Below, piece by piece: positions 1-11,147 of a stretch of 64,000 nt of DNA. The notes under the pieces are model-generated. The model made no database searches and was not told where the DNA came from. It saw nothing but the letters and a program-made list of their open reading frames with translations. Each line of letters begins with the position of its first letter. The first letter of the stretch is position 1. The position numbers and the translations under genes are program-made. The DNA is taken from the NCBI GenBank assembly GCA_905182995.1, contig CAJJDP010000043.1, forward strand, positions 248,001 through 312,000, read 5' to 3'. The stretch is from Paramecium octaurelia (lineage: Eukaryota; Ciliophora; Oligohymenophorea; Peniculida; Parameciidae).

Positions 1-75
1 ATCACCAACATTCCCAATCAAGAGATATTCTACCATCCTTAGCTTTTTTGGGTTTTCATTAAATTTCGATGACAT
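1..75 (-). CDS. 5' end of a truncated gene, unknown product
   Basis: The first 25 codons of a minus-strand gene are visible; the rest lies beyond the window's left edge. It starts MSSKFNENPKKLRMVEY and continues LLIGNVGD in an open frame. The basic start followed by a hydrophobic beta-like strand would suit a longin-type SNARE or another small trafficking protein, but 25 residues cannot decide this. The start is the first ATG after an AT-rich spacer. Function unknown. Confidence 0.5.
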   Translation of the reverse strand, partial: MSSKFNENPKKLRMVEYLLIGNVGD

Positions 76-1229
76 ATTTCATTATCAAATTCAATTAAAA
101 AATATTTATATTTCTTAGTCTAAAAATTATGAATTCTATTTTTAATTGATAATGACGAGCTTATAAAAATAATCTTTAGAACCAAAAATATAATTGTCAG
201 AAATAATGGAATGAAAATTCATCAATCTAAAATATTGCTAAAATATTTACAATTTTTTCATTGGCTAAAATGATTGAAGTGATAAAAAATATTAATAAGT
301 AAAATCCATTGTATCCTATACTTCTTGAGAATACTTAGATTAGAATTAATCCTCTTACTTTTAGTATGAAAATTCTTGTAATACTGAAATAAATGAATGC
401 ATGCTAAGGATTACTAATAATTAATATCGGAAATATTTAGTAAAAGTATGATGAATGTATCTGAATTTACTATCCTTATTAAATTTTAACTTCATCAAAC
501 ATTATCATTAATAAATATAAATCATCTTTTCAAAAACAACCCTTAATAAGCGAAAATAACTGTTTTTACAAGCTTACTATTGTAAACACCATTCATTTTA
601 ATTTACATCACGCTGTTTGCACATGATATCTTTATTTCATATTCCTCATCATTATATTGTGTTTAAGCCAATACGCTAATTTCTGTGTCAGACTAGTTTA
701 TAACTTCGAATTCAGATAATCAATTAGAAATGAAATTCTGAAATCCTGTTTAAAATTGTTTACATTAATGAAAAAAGGATTAAGGTACTCTTGGAGTAAA
801 GAATTCTAATAGAATATAATTGACATTCAAGCAATTTTAATTTCTATTGTATGAATAACATTCCTTTTAATTAAAATAGCTAAATTCTTCGAGAAAATTA
901 TTATTTAATGAATTTAAAGATTCTTTATTTAGAGTTAACTTTTCTAGATTTGTCAACTTAACTTTTTAGTTTTCGTAAATTGAATAGAAGCAAATATCTA
1001 TAGATTATTTTTACTGGATAGTCTTCATTAACTTAATTTATTATCAATAATTAATATGGATAACATTCTCCTTTCATTTAGGGAAAGTCAAGATGTTAAA
1101 ATAACTCAAATTAATTTATTCAATGAATTGAACGTCAAAATTTTCGTTGATTTACTTCCCTTCTAACTATTTAGATTCATGCTCAAGAAAAATATTGGCT
1201 AATTCAGCCTATTTATGTTTTTTGATAAT

Positions 1230-1870
1230 ATGTTTTTTGACTATGGTCTAAATTAATTCAGCATAAGACGAGTATTAAGCCTGATGTTATTCCTCAAGAT
1301 GAGAGTCTAAATATCTACAGATTTCTTTTGTGCTGGATTGAGCATTCTAACTTAAAATGCCTTTAATTGTATCATCATAGACAAAGGAGGAATATTGGAG
1401 GCAAATTTGTATGAGCTTAATTATGATCAAAATATTGAATTTCAGGAATTGTATACCTAAGTTGAATAATAATTTATATATATGCAACACAATAAAGACT
1501 AATCCTAATGCATTCTGATGTTATTCTCAAAATTGAATACCTATTGTTTGCAACTCCTTTTTACCTTAACTACTTCAGTACTCTACATAACTTAGTAGGG
1601 TTTTTGATTTCCTAAAAATTATAGTTTGCCTCTCCTAAAGTCTTTTGATTCCACTTAAAATAGAGCGATCTATTCCAGTTTTAGCAGGACTATTTTTTAC
1701 ATCAAATCAATGTAATCCTCGTTAAATGTTTCAGCTAATTCTTTATTGAACTAACATAGAGATCAATTAGAAGTAATACCTTGAGTGTTGACAGTAGCAA
1801 AATATAAGATTCTTCATTTCAATTAGGAAACTAGCTAGACACTATAGAACTAGTTTACTATAGAATCTTT
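1230..1870 (+). pseudogene. possible decayed coding stretch
   Basis: Within an otherwise gene-less 1.9 kb this stretch has coding texture: fewer TGA codons, more G and C, and segments that translate with a plausible mix of residues in shifting frames, for example around 1340-1610 (FCAGLSILTQNAFNC and onward) and 1640-1790 (SFDSTQNRAIYSS and onward). No single frame stays open and I could not join the pieces with normal-looking introns. I read it as a decayed gene copy; chance open frames in a code with one stop remain possible. No family recognised. Confidence 0.3.
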
Positions 1871-1993
1871 TTCACTAAAAAATTTTACTTATCACCAAAA
1901 AGTACTCGTAGTTTGATTTCTCTAACATAAGGATAAGTTCCATAGGAGTTTAAGTAAGATCTTAATTAAGTTTTTAATTCCATTAAATAAAAT

Positions 1994-2227
1994 ATGAATG
2001 ACGAAAATTTGCCACTTATAGACAAATAAGAAGAAACTCAAGGTTACATTGAGTTGCTCTAATTACATAAATCATTTATCGATGCTGATCTACCGTAATC
2101 AGCAATAAGAAGCAAATTCATAAGCAATCCTTTCATGGTTCCTATAATTTTTTTGATTCTTATTTCCTTAATGATGATAGCAATGCAACTGACTGGCTAT
2201 TTCGATACAACAATTATATTTGACTGA
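1994..2227 (+). CDS. small single-pass membrane protein, unknown
   Basis: Intronless frame of 77 residues beginning MNDENLPLIDKQEETQGY and closing at TGA. The N-terminal half is acidic and hydrophilic with four recoded glutamines (TAA). Residues about 50-74 form one strongly hydrophobic segment, so the protein is probably tail-anchored or single-pass. No family recognised. The start ATG is preceded by an AT-rich leader. Support comes from the sharp soluble/hydrophobic layout and a clean start and stop, not from homology. Confidence 0.5.
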
Positions 2228-2577
2228 TACAAATGAGTAATTTCTTTATCATGTATATACGAATAAGAATTATCAAATATAAGCAAAAATTTTTTATCAT
2301 ATTTGTAATTTATTTACTGAAATGAATTCCATAATAAAATAATTTTACCTATTTATTTCAAATATCAAAGTAATTCTAGAAATTCATAGTTGTATAATTC
2401 TACCTTTTTCTACTTTATAGTTATTAACTATTGGTTTTGTTTTTAAATATAACAACCTTACTAAAAAATACAATTAAACAGATATATTATAAGAAGTGAA
2501 AGAATATACGATTTTGATTTGGCAGTAAATTTTTCAATTATTATATAATTAATTTTATTTCTATATCATATGATTTT
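2228..2577. other. intergenic spacer
   Basis: About 350 bp of very AT-rich sequence between the small membrane protein and the 3' end of the minus-strand WD40 gene. TGA occurs in all frames and I see no conserved element. Confidence 0.6.
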
Positions 2578-4020
2578 TCAAAGGAAAAACAACCTATAAT
2601 ATTTTAGTTCCTTCTTGCAACTATCATAAACTACTAAAATATCGCCTTTAGGTGATATTGCACCTAATGTACAATCTAAACTACATTCAATGTATTATTC
2701 ATAATAATTAAAGCTTAATTCGCGCTACGCTTAAAAGAGCTAAGCAATGTTTTGAGATCCTTCTCTGCTTGGTAATTACGATTTACATTTCAAAAAATAA
2801 ATTCTATTTCCACATTTAATTACCATTATCTGCTTATCTTTATGGTATAATAATGGAAATTTATCATTATCATATCTTTCTATACTGTTATCATTCTATT
2901 TTTCATTTAATTAAACTTTTCTTATATTCTCCGGCTTAAAGTTCAATGCAACATCTTTATTATTTAGTACCGATGTATCAAGATTTATTAAAATATTCAC
3001 ATAATTTTGTTAAAACAATTGCCAGACTATACAATCAGATCCATAATAGGCAACTCTTGATCCAAAAGCATTTCTTTTATACTTGAGGATGAAATGCCAT
3101 TAAAAATCATTGGTATTTCTTTCCCAAATGTAAAAATTATTCTCATAACCTGAAGCAATCAGTCTCTATTTTTATTTTTAATCATTTTCTTTTATTTCAC
3201 TTAAGGATAGCCAAAAAACTCCTTCCTGAGAGCCATGCTTTAACACGCCATCATTTTAAAATGGAAAATAATTTATTTCGAAAGTATTTTCATTACCTTC
3301 TCTGAAATTTACTTTAAATTATTTAATTAGACCATCATAACCACCTGTTAATAAAACTAATTCCTCCTACCATTATACTTATAAAATACAACTTATTTGA
3401 CCTTAATGAAGCTCAACATGAGGTACTTGGTTTTCATTTTATTCTTAGTTAAGTGACATACCGCATAAAAATTTTCCTTACTTAGTCCCAAAAAAGAATG
3501 GGTATTTTTCATTTTTTTTTTCCTTTTTTGTATTTGGAAAATGAATAGCTGTGATTGTGTCATCTTTTAAGCTTTCATAAGTGTATGTTTTTGTGGCATT
3601 CTATGAGTTCAATTAAGAACCTTGATTAAATGCAACATCATAGAATTGAATCTTATTTTCTCCTGCAACAACAAGTTGACTACTTTTGGTTGGATCTGTA
3701 TTGAATGTTAAAGCTGTGACGCTAAACTCTAAATTATTAATCACTTATTAGCCAGGCTGAGACTTGCATAGATATTTACTTATACTTTTCCTTGACTATC
3801 ATCCTTTTATGATTTCAAATAAGCAAAAATTTCTGTTAATTACATCTGAAGGCTGGATTAGCTTACTTAATTTTAGTTTGACATAAATTTTTATTTTTAA
3901 TAATAAAAAAATAAATACTATTTTAGAAGATGATGAAGTATAATCTCTTAATAAGGATTCATACTTATAGATATTAGTTTTATGAATTAATCTTGTAAGA
4001 AAAGTATTTTGGATGTTCAT
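2578..4020 (-). CDS. WD40-repeat protein (5' end uncertain)
   Basis: A beta-propeller protein read right to left. Clear repeats include one with VTALTFNTDPTKSSQLVVAG followed by NKIQFYD, one ending LIASGYENNFYIW, and a final blade LGAISPKGDILVVYD before KELKYYRLFFL and TGA. The body is secure from about 3795 down. The first exon is not: the ATG at 4020 opens a frame (MNIQNTFLTRLIHK) that returns to the WD40 frame only if a 48-nt GTAATT...GATAG intron is removed, long for this genome. Its C-terminus matches that of the divergent neighbour at 4152-5216 in layout, so the two look like diverged paralogs. Role unknown, probably a scaffold. Confidence 0.65.
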
Positions 4021-4151
4021 CTTCTCAAATGTAATTCAACAGTATCTTACAAAGGAAGATACTAAGATATCTTTTATGTTAAATATTCTCGTTAAATCAA
4101 ACTGTTTTATTGATTCATATAGGATAAAATCTAATAATTAATATAATTTCA

Positions 4152-5216
4152 ATGGGTAATCTGTTATGCTCAAAATCAAATCCTAATCATAAATAAGACC
4201 CTTAAATTATTAATCAGGTGCCTTTAAGTTCTATATCATATAATTTATTGTTTGAAGTAGAATAAAAGGATGATTGCTCAGCTCTAGCCTTTAACAAGTA
4301 AGGAACACTTTTAGCTACAGCATGTTAATCAGATATAAAAATTTGGAAGGTGGATGAAGGAAAATTAATCGACTAACACATAATTCTGAAAGGACATGCA
4401 AATCAAGTAAGATGTTTGGTGTTTAGTAATAAATAAAACTGGTTAATATCAGGAGGAAATGATTAATAAATTATATGTTGGAAAGAACATGAACAGGATA
4501 ATAACTCAAATAATTGGATATGCTCATAGCCTTTTAAAAAGCATATAAATTACGTTTACAACTTGATTTTGAATTAAAATGAGGATGAACTAATCTCTTG
4601 TGGAGCTGATCATTCAATAAAAGTTTGGAAGGCAAATGCGTCTGAGAACTCTATACAGCTTCTTTATTCGCTAGACTAACATTAGCATTATGTCTATCAA
4701 ATCAGTTTGAATTCAAGCGAGACCTAATTAGTTTCTTGCAGTATGGATACAGATATAATTATTTGGGAAAAAAGTGATCAAAATTAACACTGGAAATTTA
4801 GTACCAAAATAGAAAAATCAATTAAAGACCATGGTCATAGAGTAGGATTTCTTGCTGATAATCTTATAGCTTGGACATAATATGAGAAAGGTGAGTTACA
4901 TATTTTTAAATAACAAAATGGAAAATTTGTACAAATACCTTAAATGAAGATCCCTCTGAAATCACAAAATACTCAGGATATTTATATTCTGTTTCCTTTA
5001 ATATTTAATACACAAAAAAAGGTTATGATTGTACGTCATAACAGATATGTTTCTCTTTTTGAATTAGGTTCAAATGAGCAGTTTAGTATAATTGGAGAAC
5101 CAATTGATTGTTAAACAGGTGATAATTATGGAACTTTATCTAAAGATGGAAAACATTTGGTGATTTGGAACGATGTCACTAAGTAGTTGAAAGTTTATTA
5201 AATATAATATCCTTGA
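4152..5216 (+). CDS. WD40-repeat protein with an acylation-type N-terminus
   Basis: One open frame of 354 codons with no intron. WD40 blades follow from about residue 40: SALAFNKQGTLLATACQSD then IKIWK, VRCLVFSNKQNWLISGGND then IICWK, DELISCGADHSIKVWK, ETQLVSCSMDTDIIIWE. The N-terminus MGNLLCSKSN has glycine at position 2 and cysteine at 6, the usual arrangement for N-myristoylation plus palmitoylation, so the propeller may be membrane-tethered (inference). It is transcribed away from the related WD40 gene on the minus strand. No partner can be named from sequence. Confidence 0.85.
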
Positions 5217-5521
5217 TAAGATAATAATTTAATTAATATAAAATTATCTGTTAATTAATTATACAATAAAAAAATTAATTATGATCATTGAGTAAAGGAA
5301 TAAAAGCAAGATGTATGTTGTTTTGTAATACATGCACATGTGGATTCATGGACTTTCAAAAGGGAAAAGAGATATAAAATTAATGGTTATAATATTTAAT
5401 AATGAAAGAATAAATTAAATGAAGTATTATTATATATTAATATGCATTATGCTGAGGCATATTTTTAAATAAAATGGGGATCAGTTTTAATATTATTTTT
5501 GAATTTATCAAATAAAAAATA
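5217..5521. other. intergenic spacer
   Basis: About 305 bp, AT-rich, separating the WD40 gene and the alveolin-like gene, both on the plus strand. Nothing recognisable. Confidence 0.6.
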
Positions 5522-6439
5522 ATGTCTAATCATCCACAAGCTGCATAATAACCACAATAAGCTCCAGGTCCAGTTCCTTAGGCATAATAGAGACCTGCTG
5601 CCCCAGTTTATCCAAATGCTTATTTACCCCCTAATTATTATCCAGCTTCTCCAATTAGATAATCTTATGTGGCTCCAGTTGCTCCTGTAGCTCCCATTCA
5701 ATATGCACCAGTGGCCTAAGTGCCTGTTGCACCAATAGCTTCTGTTCCTGTTTAACAATTAGCACCTGTCTAAGTTCAACCGGTAGCAGTTGCCCCTGTA
5801 GCTCAAGTAAATTTGAATTAAATTTTAGCACCAAACCATAAAAGGTGAATCAAGAATTGAATATATTCCATATCAAAAAGCTGTTGTTGAATATGAGGAA
5901 TAAGAAATTGTGTCTTATGTTCCAAGGGAAACAAAAGTCACAGATTACTATGCTGTTGAATATTAAACAGAATATATCCCTTAAGTGTTCTAAGAGAAAT
6001 ACACAGGTATTAAAAGAGTAAATATAATTCAGAGTACGTCCCAGTTGATAGATATCAAGAGAGAGTGGAATACTATCCAGTTGAAAGATAAGTGGTTCAT
6101 TAATAGCCAACCCAATATGTTTAATAAGCTGTTTCAGTTGTCCAATAGCCAGTCATTCAATAATCCGTTCAATATGTTCAACAACCAGTCCAATATGTTC
6201 AACAACCAGTCTAATATGTTTAACAACCAGTCTAATATGCTTAATAACCAGTCTAATATGCTTAATAACCATTGATTGCATCTAGAGTTGTTCCTTAATT
6301 TGTATAACCATAATATGCTGCAGCTCCTGTGGCTAGACCATCATAACCATAATAATAATAATCACATTAACCATAACAAGTGCCATCTTAATAGCCAAGA
6401 TCTTAAGCAACCCAATAATAGGCATAATAATAACAATGA
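5522..6439 (+). CDS. alveolin-like, Gln/Pro/Val-rich pellicle protein
   Basis: Three exons (5522-5806, 5829-6006, 6033-6439) give 289 residues; introns are 22 and 26 nt. Residues 1-95 are Pro/Ala/Gln-rich with APVAPVAPI-type runs. The middle (about 105-190) has the alternating acidic/hydrophobic 'VEY-IP' texture of alveolins and articulins: VEYEEQEIVSYVPRE, TEYIPQVFQEKY, EYVPVDRYQERVEYYPVE. The C-terminal third carries a short repeat QQPVQYV/QQPVQYA, then a Gln-rich tail. Alveolin and epiplasmin families form the membrane skeleton under the ciliate cortex, so a structural role in the epiplasm is likely. About 60 glutamines are TAA or TAG. It converges on the next gene with about 59 bp between stops. 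Confidence 0.65.
6162..6272 (+). repeat. in-frame QQPVQY(V/A) tandem repeat
   Basis: About six copies of a 21-nt unit encoding QQPVQYV or QQPVQYA, copies differing by CAA/TAA and GTT/GCT changes. It is part of the alveolin-like gene. Confidence 0.75.
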
Positions 6440-6498
6440 AATAAAATTATATATATACAGATATATATATAAGATATATAAATTTAAATTGAAAAGAC

Positions 6499-8146
6499 TC
6501 ATTGCTCTAATTCTTAGCTAGCTAGATTAGTAGATGGTGTTTGTTAGTATTTAGAATTTCTTTCATATAAGGATAGCTATGAAATAGGGATGTCAACGCT
6601 TGAATTGTATTTGAATTTCTTCCGCATTATTTTTTTCAATTAATGTTGATGAAATGACTTCTATAATACATTATTTAATTTCTTGTAGCTTGGAGTATGA
6701 CAAATCTTTGGTGAGTAACACATTTCCGTAAACAAAATAATATCTTCACATTTCTTTTGGTTATCCTGATACTTCGAGCAATAAATTGATTTCTTTTTCT
6801 CTAATATGTCCTTGATGTCCAATTAACAAGATGAATTCCTATAAGATTATTATTGACTTCTAACTGACAAAGGGTTGACTTTGATTTTAATGGTTTACTT
6901 TGGTGAAGTTTTGGGACTCTAGATATCTGCAATTTTGTCGATTGTTTCTTCAGGGAAGGAAACACGGAACAATTTTTTTCTTTGATACTCTTTTTTTATT
7001 TATTATTTGCATTCTTCTGGGAATTTTTGGAAGAATTCATTTTTATTCATAATCATAAGAGTGGCTTAATTTGATATCACTCTAGCACTGTATTCACAGG
7101 CACTATCTTGATTCACAACAATCTCTTCAGCAACAAACTATCCTTTAGTCAAAATACAGATCTTAATATTTTTACTCCCAATATATTTTTCTAATAAAAT
7201 ATCACCAGAAGCAATCAAATAAAACACCTTCTATTACATTCCTTCAACAGCCAAAATTGCGTTGTGTTAGAATGATTCAACCTACATATACTAATATAGA
7301 TACATCAAAACTATAGGCTAATGAATTAGATAGAGCAGTAGAATAGGCATCTTTAACTTCAAATTTAGTGTAGATCAAATTCTTTTTCTCCTTAATAGAT
7401 TGAATAAATTATTGCTTAACAATATCGAAATCTTCTTTTTTCAGGATTAATAAAAAACAATCTTGAGATACTGCACAAGCTGTGAGTCCTCTTGGAGTGC
7501 CTTCAATTATGGCCACTTCTCCAAAACCATCTCCTTAACCTAAAATTCGAACAGTATCTCCGTATTTTTCATTTAAAATGGACATTTCCTATTAAGAGAT
7601 TAATTGATCCTCTTTGGTAGTGTATTGTGTCAAAGTGCTCATTAATTTATTGGCGAATCTTTTTGAATTTGCTAAACTCTTCATAAAGTTAGGTTTTGAA
7701 ATTGGTTGTTTATTAAGTTCTTTGAGATTGCTGGAAACTTTCTCTAGAAGTTGTTGCATAGGTTAAGCTGGTTAGACGTGTTGTGGCGTCTGTTATTGGA
7801 AGGTATCAAATTTCTTTGCTCTAAATAGACCAACAGAACCTCTGAATATAATATAAAGTTTATCATTTGATTTATCCCCTTCTTAAAATAACAGTGACGC
7901 TCCTTTGTGATGCTCCATCTTGAATCTGCCACACAACTTAGTATTATTAAGAATAAAGAGATACGTTGAGTAGACTTTCTTTTTGGGTGCCTTTCAGAAA
8001 TCTTTCGATAAAATAGTTAAAGAATTTAAGTTCTTATAGCTTCATCAGGATGGCTTGGAGATTGCTCTCTTATTTTGGATTGGTATTTAACAATTTGGTT
8101 AAAACTAAACTCTAGAATCATAGTGAGTAGATTTTACCTCATTCAT
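6499..8146 (-). CDS. cyclic-nucleotide-binding domain protein
   Basis: Four exons. The start MNE is followed by a 26-nt intron, then a domain with LKFFNYFIERF, CGRFKMEHHKGASLLFQEGD, KLYIIFRGSVGLF and, after a Gln-rich loop, ILGQGDGFGEVAIIEGTPRG. The glycine turn, GE pair and TPRG stretch match the phosphate-binding cassette of cNMP-binding domains, in which Arg contacts the cyclic phosphate. A second, weaker cassette follows (ILAVEGMQQKVFYLIASGDI) and lacks a clear cassette. The basic Ser/Gln-rich tail has no known domain. There is no kinase or channel domain, so it may be a regulatory or cilia-associated cNMP sensor (inference). Its start codon is 23 bp from the divergent gene at 8170. Confidence 0.8.
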
Positions 8147-8169
8147 TGTTTTAATTTTAATTTACTTGA

Positions 8170-9653
8170 ATGAGTGAATAATTGGATTTGCTTCTCTTTC
8201 CAGTTGAAATTGTGGTGTTTTGTGCTTTGGCTTTTGGAATATTCAAGTTAAAGAAGAAATTCCCAAATTTGTTGTTTCCTTGCCATGGCGTCACAATATT
8301 TCTACCTCCTGATGGCGAAGATCTTAAAGAAAGCAAAGATAAGAAAAGTAAGACCTTGGTTCAAATTAAAACAATGCCAAGCCAAGCCTAACACTTTTAA
8401 TAAGTGCCCTTTGCTAATGACCTTGAAATTACGATGTTGTTTATCTACATGCTATTCGCACAATTTGTTATAGTGGAGATGTTGAAAATTATTGGTTCAG
8501 CTTTGGGATATTATGTAATTGACAGTGGAATGCTCTTTTATTTTGATGGCATCATTGTCTTAATGATAATAAGTAATCGTATTTAATATGGATAGGGAAT
8601 ATTTACAAAGCTGCCACTATTGGAGGCTATGATTCCTAACAAACCAAGATGTCCATTGTAATTTGTATTATCTCAATTGTTATTACTATCTTTATAAATT
8701 TGGGATTCAAAGATTTCTTAAACATTAACATGAGACACGAATTTTAAAGATAAGCCGTTCATCTTGAAATTGTACTTAGAACTTTTATTTAACCCGGAGT
8801 CTGGTCATTTATGGGATAATTTGGAGACTTATTCGTAATTGTGTTGGCTCTGATGGTTTCGATCATAATATTTTGCATCTTGCCAATTTTAATCAGATTT
8901 GGAAATTGTTTCACAGAATTGAAGAATAGCATATCAACAGATAAATCATAATAGAAATTCTTTTATTTGATAGCTGGATAATTAATAGCACACATCATTT
9001 ATATAGCTTTGTACATTAAACCTTTAATTCAAAATTTGGATTATGTCTTTCATTTCCAATTTTTGGCCATCATGGTAATTGCCATATTACAAATCATGAC
9101 ATACACAATGGAGATGGACAAACACATGGCCAAAGGATGTGATTGGATTATGATACTCAAAGATCAGCCTGAATAATAGGAGTATGTAAAGAAAAGAGTG
9201 GAGGGATTGCTAAGAGGGTTTGTTATTGTGGCTTATCAACTACTATCAAAAATAGCGATTCCTATTTTATTATTTATGATCTTGTTATTGAAGAACTCCC
9301 AAATACCAGAGACTCATATTAGGTACAATTATTTACCTGCCAATTATGAACACAAGGAGATGTATTGTGTTAAGGAAAATATTATAATGATGGACTTCTT
9401 ATTTGAGGAGAAGGATGATCCAGTTGAAGATGGTATGCATTAATCAATATGTATAGCTAATTTGGATCCATCAAAAATAATCATGAAAAGGATTACTAAA
9501 TATGGGATTTTTACAAAGTCATTCATTTACACATTCATAGAATTCATCCTTTTCAATTATTATTTTATTAGCTTCGTGCTATCCATATTTTATATATTCT
9601 TCCTCAATAAGACTTAATCAGTGAAGCAAACTCAAAAGAAGAAAAAGCAATGA
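8170..9653 (+). CDS. polytopic membrane protein, unknown family
   Basis: Two exons with a 23-nt intron at 8573-8595 give 486 residues. I count about nine or ten hydrophobic segments spread over the length, for example near the N-terminus (VEIVVFCALAFGIF), the middle (MSIVICIISIVITIF; LFVIVLALMVSIIIFCILP) and the end (FIEFILFNYYFISFVLSIF). A soluble loop before the last segment holds two Cys and an acidic run (FLFEEKDDPVEDG). The C-terminus is a short Lys-rich tail. I do not recognise the family; it is built like a transporter, but no motif supports a substrate. Confidence 0.8.
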
Positions 9654-9702
9654 TTATTGATTATTTAAGATTTGTTTGATTAAGAGTTAAATTAAGTATA
9701 AT

Positions 9703-10617
9703 TCATTTGATTTTCAAAATATAAGTCAGCAATTTAAGAGTTTTCGATTCATTGCTTGGTTTCTAATGCTAGGTTAGTCTTTCCCATTAAAATTATGTTT
9801 TTTGACAACCCAAATTGATTTCCACAGCCATGTAAATGTTCAAAGCTATAGCTGATTTTTTGTGATTCAAAAACAACGAAGAAGTTAAGCTAGTCTCAGC
9901 TAAATTCCTAATAAGATGAGAATTAAACTTACATACATCTTTGCTTTATTTGATCAGAATATTTACAATTGTAACCCAGCATCTCTCCAATTAATTATAT
10001 CCACACCAAAGTATTATCACTGATGACATTGAAATTTAATCTATTAAGTATTTCCTTTTCCATCTCAATAACATCCTTGGCTTTGATATCTGTTGCTCTT
10101 AGTAAAGCTGGCAAGGGAGGAGGGTAGATTTCTTCATATTTCGATGCTATGAAAAGACAGGTTATTGAAATAAGCTCCAATTCTGCGATTTCAGGATTGA
10201 GGAGTGATATCGTCTGATCCATCAAATCAACAGTCTAAAAGAGGGTTTCAGCCTTTAAATTAAAACATCTAACAAGTTTTACGATGTACCTAACCTATAT
10301 TCAATATAATAATATACAGTTGTAGCTCTGACAGTATCATTGATTTTAGTGGATCCCATTTAAAAATTTGGTTCTCCCATACTTTTTTCTTTTTCATATA
10401 AAAATTCGTATATTTCTTGCTAATACAAACTAACAAGCTAAGGAGAGCCTGATTTATTCAAACCCTCCTTCGTCCAAATTGCATCATTTATTAGATTTTC
10501 CTTCCCTCCCATTTCATCAATTATCACATCTTTTTTGCCTTTGAGAATCTTGGATGCCTTGTCTGCTTGATTTTCAAGATTTTTCCCAAAAACTCTAGCT
10601 CCTTTCTACTCGTTCAT
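9703..10617 (-). CDS. cyclin (mitotic A/B-type cyclin box)
   Basis: Three exons; introns at 10295-10317 and 9908-9932. The cyclin box runs from about residue 105: IVKLVRCFNLKAETLFQTVD, ELELISITCLFIASKYEEIY, then the PPPLPALLRATD and MEKEILNRLNFNV helices. This order is typical of cell-cycle cyclins that bind and activate a CDK. The usual MRAILVDW start of the box is replaced by RATTVRYIVKLV, so it is a divergent member. The N-terminal 90 residues are Lys/Gly-rich without a clear destruction box. The C-terminal helices end ILKIK before TGA. It is about 305 residues long. Confidence 0.85.
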
Positions 10618-10665
10618 TAATTTGAATTCAAAATTATGTAAATATCAATTAGAATAATGTATAAA

Positions 10666-11127
10666 TCATTTCTTTGCAGGTTTCTTTGTATTCTTTTTTG
10701 CCTCCTCTTCCATACGCAATCGTTCCTCCTCCTCCCTACGTTGCTTCTCCAATTTCTATTAAACAATCTGTTCCTTCATCTAATCAATTTCTTTCGCTAA
10801 TTCATTATTCTCTATACAGTTATAAGGTATCACTAACCTTATTCTAATTATTCAACATCGCTTTTCAATTTTTCGAAGTCCTCATGAGCCCTTGTGTCTT
10901 TGTGTATGCTGAAGTAATCAATTAGTGCTTGACTTGGAGAATCAGGCTTATTTGGAGCATTCCTCAAAGCCAGGAGAACTAGAAGGACAATTTGCATCAA
11001 ATCTACATTTAACAATTGCAAGAGTGACATCCTAATTGACCAAGTATTCCCTGAATTCTCTCTCTTTATATTCATTCATCTTGGCCTAACTAAGCAAGGG
11101 TTCTTCAACTGTTTTATCTTGATTCAT
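10666..11127 (-). CDS. DPY30/RIIa-like small protein with coiled coil
   Basis: Three exons; introns of 28 and 26 nt restore a single frame. Residues 20-65 read REYLVNQDVTLAIVKFLL, then ALRNAPNKPDSPSQALIDYF, matching the DPY-30 pattern (YL...V...L...L......P.NP...L..YF) that forms a helical dimer docking amphipathic helices. A charged coiled coil follows (KLEKQRREEEERLRMEEEAK) and a Lys-rich end. Such proteins in ciliates are often axonemal radial-spoke or dynein-regulatory parts; COMPASS-type DPY30 is the alternative. Its start lies 20 bp from the start of the divergent SPEF1-like gene. Confidence 0.6.
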
Positions 11128-11147
11128 TATATTAAAATTAATAACAA
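11128..11147. promoter_or_regulatory. 20-bp gap between divergent start codons
   Basis: Only 20 bp of pure AT-rich sequence separate the minus-strand ATG at 11127 and the plus-strand ATG at 11148, so both promoters must fit here or lie within the opposite coding regions. No motif is evident. A later in-frame Met in the minus gene could widen the gap to about 70 bp. Confidence 0.5.

Noticed and set aside
5850-6521. Asn/Met- and His/Asn-repeat ORFs around the alveolin-like gene
   Set aside because: Out-of-frame readings of the QQPVQYV repeat and Gln-rich tail.
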